A stretch of 10,200 bases of DNA from Bacteroidaceae bacterium. Lineage in GTDB: Bacteria > Bacteroidota > Bacteroidia > Bacteroidales > Bacteroidaceae. Shown piece by piece: positions 1-6,337 of this stretch (its first letter is position 1; each line of letters begins with the position of its first letter). The notes below the pieces were generated by a model. The model saw only the letters and a list, made by a program, of their open reading frames with translations, searched no databases and was not told where the DNA came from. Location: the NCBI GenBank assembly GCA_021443285.1, contig JABUUG010000033.1, positions 1 to 10,200 of the forward strand. Direction: 5' to 3'. Position numbers and translations under genes: made by a program.

Positions 1-8
1 GGAGTTAA

Positions 9-45
9 AGTGACGAATGACTTATGCGCATAAAGTAATGTCACT
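9..45. other. Imperfect nested palindrome downstream of galE
   Basis: An outer arm AGTGAC (9-14) is the exact reverse complement of GTCACT (40-45). Inside it is a perfect 12-bp palindrome, TTATGCGCATAA (22-33), which AC (20-21) and GT (35-36) extend around a bulged A. It lies about 90 bp past the galE stop codon and could form a hairpin near the end of the operon transcript. On the minus strand it is not followed by a clear T-run, so a classical intrinsic terminator is uncertain. A protein-binding site is equally possible. Confidence 0.5.
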
Positions 46-78
46 CCCCCCAGTTACCACCCCACATTAACTACACAA

Positions 79-101
79 TAACTCCTCTTCACTTCACTTA
101 A
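79..101 (-). repeat. Short dispersed intergenic repeat, copy A
   Basis: Read on the minus strand, this 23-nt segment begins TTAAGTGAA and ends GGAGTTA. It matches 20 of 23 positions of 10177-10199 on the plus strand. It lies just after the galE stop and is oriented the same way relative to transcription as the other copy is to the wzi-like gene. Both downstream regions also share ATCCATTAA close to the stop codon. It is probably a member of a small non-coding repeat family; its function is unknown. Confidence 0.5.
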
Positions 102-131
102 TGGATAAATTCCTATTTGAAGAGCACACGT

Positions 132-1148
132 TTACTCGTCGTATCCCTTAGGGTTGTTCTTCTGGAAGTTCCATGAGTCGCGGCACATCTCCTCGATGCC
201 GTACTGTGCCTCCCATCCGAGTTCAGCCTTTGCCTTGGCGGGGTTGCAGTAGCAGGTTGCGATATCACCGGGGCGGCGTGGCTTGATGGAGTATGGCACT
301 TTCAGTCCGTTTGCTTTTTCAAAGGCAGTGACTACATCGAGGACAGAATAGCCGTGACCTGTACCGAGGTTGTATATGGCAAGTCCCTGCTTCTTCTCTA
401 TTGCCTGAAGGGCTGCGACATGACCGGCAGCAAGGTCAACAACGTGGATGTAGTCGCGCACACCTGTTCCATCGTGTGTGTCATAGTCGTTGCCAAACAC
501 TCCGAGTTCCTTCCGGATACCGATGGCAGTCTGTGTGATGTAAGGCATGAGGTTGTTTGGTATTCCGTTGGGGTTCTCTCCGATGAGTCCGCTCTTGTGT
601 GCTCCGATAGGGTTGAAGTAGCGGAGCAGAACGATGTTCCATTCGGGGTCAGCCTTCTGTACATCCATAAGCACCTCCTCAAGCATGGACTTTGTCTGTC
701 CGTAGGGATTTGTGCAGTGGCCTTTAGGACACTCCTCTGTGATAGGGATTATGGCTGGATCGCCATAAACGGTTGCGGAAGAAGAGAAGATGATGTTTTT
801 GCAGCCGTGGTTGCGCATCACATCGAGAAGGACGAAGGTGGCGTTCATGTTGTTTTCATAGTACTCGAGGGGCTTCATGCAGCTCTCTCCCACAGCCTTT
901 AGTCCGGCGAAATGTATGCAGGCGTCAATCTTATGGTCTTCAAACACCTTGTCCATTGCCGCATGGTCGCGCACGTCTGCCTCGATGAAAGGCACTTCTT
1001 TTCCGATAATCTTCGCCACACGGCGCAGCGCCTCTGGCTTTGAGTTTACGAGGTTGTCAACAACGACTACTGAATGACCAGCCTTGTCGAGTTCGATGAG
1101 TGTGTGGCTGCCGATATAGCCGGCACCACCAGTAAGAAGAATGTTCAT
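132..1148 (-). CDS. galE: UDP-glucose 4-epimerase
   Basis: Cytoplasmic NAD+-dependent epimerase interconverting UDP-glucose and UDP-galactose (Leloir pathway), supplying precursors for surface polysaccharides. The protein is 338 residues, the same length as the E. coli enzyme. The Rossmann motif GGAGYIGSH is at 7-15. The catalytic residues fall at Ser124, Tyr149 and Lys153 (YGQTK), the same numbering as E. coli GalE. The C-terminal half has RRPGD at 291-295 and the family ending NPKGYDE. Notably, the residue aligned with E. coli Tyr299 is Cys299 (T-C-Y-C context), as in human GALE Cys307. That residue is known to open the pocket to N-acetylated substrates, so UDP-GlcNAc/UDP-GalNAc activity is predicted. 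It is the last gene of the minus-strand cluster, 21 bp after the DUF308-like gene. The start is ATG directly ahead of the Rossmann strand. Confidence 0.97.
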   Translation of the reverse strand: MNILLTGGAGYIGSHTLIELDKAGHSVVVVDNLVNSKPEALRRVAKIIGKEVPFIEADVRDHAAMDKVFEDHKIDACIHFAGLKAVGESCMKPLEYYENNMNATFVLLDVMRNHGCKNIIFSSSATVYGDPAIIPITEECPKGHCTNPYGQTKSMLEEVLMDVQKADPEWNIVLLRYFNPIGAHKSGLIGENPNGIPNNLMPYITQTAIGIRKELGVFGNDYDTHDGTGVRDYIHVVDLAAGHVAALQAIEKKQGLAIYNLGTGHGYSVLDVVTAFEKANGLKVPYSIKPRRPGDIATCYCNPAKAKAELGWEAQYGIEEMCRDSWNFQKNNPKGYDE

Positions 1149-1169
1149 AGTTTTTTGATTATTAAATTG

Positions 1170-1805
1170 TTACTGATTGAGTATGTTTTCGTTTTCCTTG
1201 TTTGCTTTTTCTATCATCATTTCGCTGTTAGCCTTCTCATACTGCCGCTTGTATATTGCGAGTTGCACTGCGATGAGTATTTCGAGGAATGCGTATGCGA
1301 TGAAGCACCATCCTGCAAGCTGCAGGAAGAGGTTGGCGAGGAAGGTGGGCTTGAGGACAATGAGGAGTCCGATGATGAATATGAACGAGGTGAACAGCCA
1401 GTAGATGACGGGCACTCTTGAGTATTTCCTAACTTGCATAAGACTCAGGAACTCATTGAATGCCCCAAGCATCACCATTGCGCCGAATATGATGTTTAGC
1501 ACTTCGATGAGTGTTGCAGGGACGGTGATAAGCACGAGTCCGAGTATGATGCTGCCGCTTCCTGCTATGGGGAAGAATGGCTTTTGCGGTGTGAGTCGGT
1601 TTCCGTCAGCATCATATATCTCCATATTCGCTGCATGTCTTTTCTGATAGATATATGCCGCCCATGCTATTGCCCCCGATGTAAAGAATATCGCCCCTAT
1701 GACGCGGATGAAGTTCTCCTGCATCTGCTCCGGATATTGGACGAGCATATAGCCGACTGCGATTGCGCATAATGCGCGGAAAATGGTACTTTTGAATAAA
1801 CGCAT
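1170..1805 (-). CDS. DUF308/HdeD-like six-helix membrane protein
   Basis: A 211-residue inner-membrane protein of unknown function. Hydrophobic segments lie at about 6-23, 33-53, 78-96, 98-121, 132-150 and 156-183. They form two similar halves of helix hairpins, as in the DUF308/HdeD family, where E. coli HdeD is linked to acid resistance. A short polar loop (54-76, with DADGNR) separates TM2 from TM3. The tail after residue 184 is charged, Lys/Glu/Asn-rich, and probably cytoplasmic and helical. No catalytic motif is visible. The gene is 105 bp after ampG and 21 bp before galE. The longer, A/T-rich upstream gap could hold a secondary promoter, but no good TAnnTTTG match was found. The family call rests on topology and composition, so it is less certain than the neighbours. 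Confidence 0.75.
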   Translation of the reverse strand: MRLFKSTIFRALCAIAVGYMLVQYPEQMQENFIRVIGAIFFTSGAIAWAAYIYQKRHAANMEIYDADGNRLTPQKPFFPIAGSGSIILGLVLITVPATLIEVLNIIFGAMVMLGAFNEFLSLMQVRKYSRVPVIYWLFTSFIFIIGLLIVLKPTFLANLFLQLAGWCFIAYAFLEILIAVQLAIYKRQYEKANSEMMIEKANKENENILNQ

Positions 1806-1910
1806 TATTATTTACAATTTCACTATTTACGATTTACTATTTGTTTCTATTTGATTATTTAACAATTTCGCTGTTTTTCGAGATGTCGGAAAGCAAAGAC
1901 GACTGAAGGG
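1806..1910. other. A/T-rich intergenic gap with ATTTAC repeats
   Basis: This is the only gap above 50 bp inside the six-gene cluster. The half nearest the DUF308-like start has ATTTAC at 1810-1815, 1825-1830 and 1832-1837. On the transcribed strand this reads as repeated GTAAAT/AATAGT. A related ATTTACTAT stretch lies before rsgA (6302-6310). No strong promoter, terminator or ribosome-binding site was found. The A-rich leader may help ribosome loading, since Bacteroidetes rarely rely on Shine-Dalgarno pairing; that role is inference. Confidence 0.4.
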
Positions 1911-3188
1911 TTATTCTTTTTTCCCGAACTCCGGGTCTATCTTTACCAATGCCGCCACAACAAATGTGATTGCGCAGAGTATCATTACGAGGATGAAGAA
2001 CATCTGATAGCCGAGTGTCTCCTGCAGCCAACCAGCAACAAGTCCGGGGAGCATCATGGAGAGTGCCATCAATGCGGTGCATAGTGCATAGTGCGATGTC
2101 TTGTGTTCGCCCTGACTATAGTATATGAGGTAGAGCATATAGGCGGTGAAACCGAAACCATAGCCGAACTGCTCGATAAACACGCATACATTTATGATAA
2201 ACAGGCTGCTGGGCAGTGATGCGCTGAGATAGATATACACCACATCGGGCAGTGTGATTGCGCAGACCATTGGCCACAGCCACTTCTTCAGTCCGTCGCG
2301 CGAGGCGACTATTCCGCCAAGTATTCCGCCGAGTGTCAGTCCTATGACTCCGACCGTTCCCTGTACAAGTCCGAACTCCTGCGGCGACAAGCCCAGACCT
2401 GCTTCGCTTGGGTTGTCGATAAGGAAGAGGGGGGTTATCTTGACAAGTAGTCCTTCGGGCATACGATAGAGCAGCATGAAGGCGAAGGCTATTGCCACCT
2501 CTTTAGTTGGCATCTTGGTGAAGAATGTCTTTATGGTCTTCCACAACTCTGATGTTATTTCGGAAAAGCTTGCTATACGCTCCATTCCCTTGTCAGCCTT
2601 AGGCTTCGGCAGTGCGCGGGCATGCCATAGGGAGAAGGCGATAAACAGTCCTGCGACACCATAGAACAGCAAACTCCATGAGTATTTTATGCTGCCGCGG
2701 AACCACACCTGCATATTACCTGCTATCATGACGAGCATGCCCGAACCGAAGATTGTGGCGAGTCTGTAGAACGTGCTGCGTATGCCGACGAACATTGCCT
2801 GATCGTGTTCCTTCAGTCCGAGCATGTAGAACCCGTCTGCAGCAATGTCGTGGGTGGCACTGGAAAACGCCATTATATAGAAAAAGGCGAGCGTACCCTG
2901 AAGCCAGAAGTCGAGGGGGATGGTAAAGGCGACGCCTGCAAAGGCTGCCCCAAGCAGCATCTGCATGGACACAATCCACCAGCGCTTTGTCTTCACCACA
3001 TCAATGAACGGACTCCACAGCGGCTTGATTACCCAGGGGAGATAGAGCCACGATGTGTAGAAGGCTATCTCTGTGTTGCTCAGCCCCAACTGCTTGTACA
3101 TCACCAGGGATATGGTCATAACCGCAACATAGGGCAAGCCCTCTGCGAAATATAATGATGGTATCCAATACCAGGGATTTTTCTGCAT
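1911..3188 (-). CDS. ampG: AmpG-type MFS permease (muropeptide uptake)
   Basis: A 425-residue inner-membrane transporter of the major facilitator superfamily with about 12 helices. It resembles the AmpG group, which moves GlcNAc-anhydroMurNAc (peptides) from periplasm to cytoplasm for peptidoglycan recycling. Visible family features are the N-terminal segment FAEGLPYVAV (14-23), PWVIKPLWSPFID (51-63) at the TM2-loop, and HDIAADG (113-119), which corresponds to the Asp-containing motif after TM4 in AmpG (QDI..DA). A charged central loop lies at about 190-228. There is no signal peptide, as expected. Only 11 bp separate it from the upstream SpoIID-domain gene, so co-translation and a shared pathway are likely. 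Substrate specificity is inferred: Bacteroidetes AmpG-like proteins are only distant relatives of the proteobacterial enzyme, and another oligosaccharide is possible. Confidence 0.85.
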   Translation of the reverse strand: MQKNPWYWIPSLYFAEGLPYVAVMTISLVMYKQLGLSNTEIAFYTSWLYLPWVIKPLWSPFIDVVKTKRWWIVSMQMLLGAAFAGVAFTIPLDFWLQGTLAFFYIMAFSSATHDIAADGFYMLGLKEHDQAMFVGIRSTFYRLATIFGSGMLVMIAGNMQVWFRGSIKYSWSLLFYGVAGLFIAFSLWHARALPKPKADKGMERIASFSEITSELWKTIKTFFTKMPTKEVAIAFAFMLLYRMPEGLLVKITPLFLIDNPSEAGLGLSPQEFGLVQGTVGVIGLTLGGILGGIVASRDGLKKWLWPMVCAITLPDVVYIYLSASLPSSLFIINVCVFIEQFGYGFGFTAYMLYLIYYSQGEHKTSHYALCTALMALSMMLPGLVAGWLQETLGYQMFFILVMILCAITFVVAALVKIDPEFGKKE

Positions 3189-3199
3189 ATTCAGTATTT

Positions 3200-5329
3200 C
3201 TATATTTGTTTTCCGATTACAGATTTAGGGAAATAGTGCTTGAGAATCTGCTCGTATGTAAAGCCTTTTGCAGCCATTACCGCAGCCCCTATCTGGCAAA
3301 GTCCTACACCATGTCCCCATCCTTGCCCAGTCAGGCGGAATGTATCCCCCTCAGCATTAACATCTTTTTCTACGCTGAACATGCTGCTGAAGAGGTGGGT
3401 GTCGGATAGGCGTCGGCGAATTTCAAGTTCCTTGCCGACTGTTTCCTCCTTCCCGTCGCCATGAATAAGTTTCAGTTTCCATATCCTTCCGCTCTTCCCT
3501 CGCTCCATGGGGATTATCTCCCTTATGTCGGGATTAGTGTATGTGGCAGTCCATCGGAAGAAATTTCTCGTCTTCAGGTCATAATCGTTCAGCACCTGCC
3601 CCAGCACCTTCTGCTCTTCTTCTTCTGTGTCAAACTGTTGGCTTGTGTTGCAGTAAGGGCATTCCACACTCACGAGGTATGGATGTTCCGCTTCATCCCA
3701 GCAGTATTTATACTCTTCTGTGCGGCCGCCGCAGCATTTTGAGAAACGAGCATCGCAGATTTTCCCGTCATATTCCAGCACCATGCCGCGTGTCTCTTCA
3801 ACAGCCTCGTTTACTATTTCGGAGGTCTGCATGGTCAGTCCCTGATACCGTTGGCAATGGTCATCGGCACATACATCATAGTGTGCGTGCGCAGACCGGT
3901 CATACCAAACAAGCCCTTCCTCATCGGTTGTTTTGTTCTGATGCACACCCTCGATGTTGGCGATAAGCCATGATCGCGAAAGTATTGCATGGGCTTTGAG
4001 CAGTTCCTTGTCAGACATTGCACTCATCTCACTGGAAATCACACTCTTCAGGTAGTCCTCTATGGGGAGTATGTTGATTGCCACATTCTTGCCTTCCTGC
4101 GTTTTTGCTATCCTCAACATACCAGAATATGTAAGTTCACGCCTCTGCTGCCAGTGGAAGTTTATGCCTATCAGCATGTTCTTTATGGTGAAGGTGGCAT
4201 TATCCGACTGCGGAATGTATATTTTTTCGCCCAACAGGCTAATGCTCTTAAAATCCCCATTGAGTGTGTATTCTATCTCCTCATCTGTCTCAACGAGTCC
4301 CACCGCTATCATTCTGCCCTTCGCATTCTGGACATACTCAATATAGTCGCGCATGACAGGCGAGGAAACTTCCGCATACAGCGACTCTATATCCTCTGCC
4401 GAAAGCGTAGCGTAGTCTTCCTTGCGCGGAGTAATCAGCAGTCCAGCCATATCCAATGCACCAGGAGAGACCATCCTCTGCCCCACTCCGCTGCCATAAC
4501 AGGCAGGTCTGTGCTGTGAACGCACGAACACCACCACCTGCAACTGCCCTTTCCCATCTATCGTCCCCACGTTCGGGGCGCCAGCTCCGGAGTTTCCTTG
4601 AGCTTGCGAAAAATCGGCTTGCCGCTTGCCAGAGCAAGAATTTAGTTCATCCTTAGCCGTGCCGTAGGCATATCTTGCAAAGACATTGAACATCGGTTCC
4701 GTCTCACCTACCGGCACAGGCAGACTGTCATACAGCCTGCGGAACTCGCGTTCCACCTCATCACGGCTGCCTGCAATCACCACACATGTTCCTGGCCAGA
4801 AATCCACAAAACCGCACGGGCTGCCCGCCTTTTCCCATTGTGCAAAGAATGGCACATCCGCCGTTCTTCCCACCTGAAAGTGCATGTGGTCGGGAGCAGA
4901 AGCACCGCATTTCGGTCCGTTATAGAATACGCAGTAGTCGGGATGCATCTCTGCAACATCGAGCATTACAGAAAAATACGAATCTATCCGCTGCATATCA
5001 TGACTCGTTCTGGGCATGGTATAGTGCTCAGGGAGTATGGGGAACGGATTCACCAACAGTTCAAAACCGTCCATGCTCACTTCTCGCTGCCGGGCTGGTC
5101 TGTTTTTCTTGCACAGAAAGCACGGACGCTTCGCCAATGCCGCCTTGTCTGTCTTCGCTCCCGTAGAAACCATACGGGCAGGATTGAACTGCACCCTGAC
5201 CACAGCACCGCAAGAAACACCCACGTCCCTCGTCTCCACGCTCTTCAGGTCAGCATAGTTCTTAGCCGCCAATGGCCAGTCGCGCAACTGCTGCCGAAAG
5301 AAATCCTCCATACTTTCTTTACTTTCCAT
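3200..5329 (-). CDS. Fusion: GalT/GDP-glucose phosphorylase-like (DUF4922) + SpoIID/LytB domain
   Basis: A 709-residue two-domain protein. Residues about 1-340 resemble the HIT/GalT superfamily as in GDP-glucose phosphorylases (annotated DUF4922 in Bacteroidetes, from memory). They include C70-x-x-C73, VNPFPILPEHY (93-103), FYNGPKCG (135-142) and the signature H148-M-H150-F-Q152, in which H150 would be the nucleotidylated nucleophile. Residues 385-709 are a SpoIID/LytB domain, a lytic transglycosylase fold for peptide-stripped peptidoglycan. It has SSEMSA with candidate catalytic E434, AHAILSRSW (446-454), a His/Cys cluster (H481, C487, H491, C492) resembling the zinc site reported for clostridial SpoIID, and the typical ending GWGHGVGLCQIGA (670-682). 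No signal peptide or membrane helix is seen, so a cytoplasmic location is inferred. Residues about 225-260 form a Gly/Ser/Gln-rich insertion. It sits 30 bp after rsgA and 11 bp before ampG. Confidence 0.88.
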   Translation of the reverse strand: MESKESMEDFFRQQLRDWPLAAKNYADLKSVETRDVGVSCGAVVRVQFNPARMVSTGAKTDKAALAKRPCFLCKKNRPARQREVSMDGFELLVNPFPILPEHYTMPRTSHDMQRIDSYFSVMLDVAEMHPDYCVFYNGPKCGASAPDHMHFQVGRTADVPFFAQWEKAGSPCGFVDFWPGTCVVIAGSRDEVEREFRRLYDSLPVPVGETEPMFNVFARYAYGTAKDELNSCSGKRQADFSQAQGNSGAGAPNVGTIDGKGQLQVVVFVRSQHRPACYGSGVGQRMVSPGALDMAGLLITPRKEDYATLSAEDIESLYAEVSSPVMRDYIEYVQNAKGRMIAVGLVETDEEIEYTLNGDFKSISLLGEKIYIPQSDNATFTIKNMLIGINFHWQQRRELTYSGMLRIAKTQEGKNVAINILPIEDYLKSVISSEMSAMSDKELLKAHAILSRSWLIANIEGVHQNKTTDEEGLVWYDRSAHAHYDVCADDHCQRYQGLTMQTSEIVNEAVEETRGMVLEYDGKICDARFSKCCGGRTEEYKYCWDEAEHPYLVSVECPYCNTSQQFDTEEEEQKVLGQVLNDYDLKTRNFFRWTATYTNPDIREIIPMERGKSGRIWKLKLIHGDGKEETVGKELEIRRRLSDTHLFSSMFSVEKDVNAEGDTFRLTGQGWGHGVGLCQIGAAVMAAKGFTYEQILKHYFPKSVIGKQI

Positions 5330-5338
5330 ACACTTATA

Positions 5339-5351
5339 CCCCTTTAGGGGG
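5339..5351. other. Small GC hairpin between rsgA and the fusion gene
   Basis: The 30-bp gap contains CCCC-TTTA-GGGG(G), a 4-bp all-GC stem with a 4-nt loop, placed about 10 nt before the start codon of the fusion gene on the minus strand. The flanking sequence toward rsgA repeats short C-runs (CCCCTGCCCCC on the coding strand), allowing alternative pairings. It could tune translation or RNA processing between the two genes. It is too short, and lacks the T-run, to be a convincing terminator. Confidence 0.35.
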
Positions 5352-5359
5352 CAGGGGCT

Positions 5360-6295
5360 TCATTCTGGTTCACGGTATCTGTTGTCATCTTCATCCTGCA
5401 TCATAGACAGGTAAGACTTGTATCTCGACTCTGATATATAATGCTCACTGAGTGCTTTCAGGACTGCACATCCAGGCTCGCGCGTATGCGTGCAATTATT
5501 GAACTTGCAGTCCTTTGAGAAATGGAATATCTCCTTGAAATAGGAACTCATCTCTTCTGGTTTCATGTCGAACGACCCGAAACCCTTCACTCCGGGAGTA
5601 TCTATGAGCCATCCACCGCCGACATCTGGTAACGGAATCATTTCCGAGAATGTCGTGGTGTGCTGTCCGAGATTGTAAGCATCGGAGAGTTCCGCAGTCT
5701 TCAGGTTAAGACCAGGAATCAGGCTGTTCAGCAGAGTCGATTTCCCCACACCGGAGTGTCCCGCAAACAGCGATACCTTACCACGAAGCTTCTCTCTCAG
5801 GATATCTGTTCCTGCACCTGTGGCAGCAGAAATTTGCAGACATTCGTAGCCGATGGTCTCGTAGAGGTTCACCAGCATCTCCTGATAGCGATGCAGTTCG
5901 TCGTCCAACAGGTCGGTCTTGTTCAGCAGAATAATAACAGGCACAGAGTATGCCTCGGCAGAGGCAAGGAAGCGGTCGATGAACGTCGTTGAGGTTTCGG
6001 GATTGGCAACCGTCACCACGAGGCACGCCTGATCCACATTCGCAGCAAGTATATGGCTCTGCTTCGACAGGTTTATCGACTTCCTCACAATGTAGTTCCG
6101 TCTCTCATGTATTCCGGTTATAAACGCAGTACCCTCCTGATTACGCAGTATATCAACATGGTCTCCCACAGTCACAGGATTCGTGCTCTTTATCCCCCGC
6201 AGCCGGAAACTGCCCTTTATCTTGCACTCCACCCTCTCACCTTCATCGGTAAGCACGGTGTACCAGGAGCCGGTATTCTTGATAACCAGATTCAT
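5360..6295 (-). CDS. rsgA: Ribosome small-subunit biogenesis GTPase RsgA
   Basis: A 311-residue circularly permuted GTPase (YjeQ/EngC) that acts in late 30S maturation, checking the decoding region. An N-terminal OB-fold occupies about 1-72. The G motifs come in permuted order: G4 NKTD (125-128), then the P-loop GHSGVGKST (179-187), then G3 DTPG (232-235). A C-terminal zinc knuckle is formed by C263, C268, H270 and C276. Length and motif order are normal for the family, and nothing is missing. It follows nadE by 42 bp, a gap with ATAGT-type A/T-rich repeats and no obvious independent promoter, so it is probably read from the nadE promoter. The ATG start places the OB-fold at the usual distance from the GTPase core. 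Its grouping with the downstream wall-sugar genes looks like operon sharing rather than a functional link. Confidence 0.97.
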   Translation of the reverse strand: MNLVIKNTGSWYTVLTDEGERVECKIKGSFRLRGIKSTNPVTVGDHVDILRNQEGTAFITGIHERRNYIVRKSINLSKQSHILAANVDQACLVVTVANPETSTTFIDRFLASAEAYSVPVIILLNKTDLLDDELHRYQEMLVNLYETIGYECLQISAATGAGTDILREKLRGKVSLFAGHSGVGKSTLLNSLIPGLNLKTAELSDAYNLGQHTTTFSEMIPLPDVGGGWLIDTPGVKGFGSFDMKPEEMSSYFKEIFHFSKDCKFNNCTHTREPGCAVLKALSEHYISESRYKSYLSMMQDEDDNRYREPE

Positions 6296-6337
6296 CTGTT
6301 AATTTACTATCGGACTATTGACTATCCTTATTATTAT

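Noticed and set aside
354..902. A 182-codon open frame opposite galE
   Set aside because: It lies entirely within a certain galE gene, with no recognisable motif and no promoter or ribosome-binding context.
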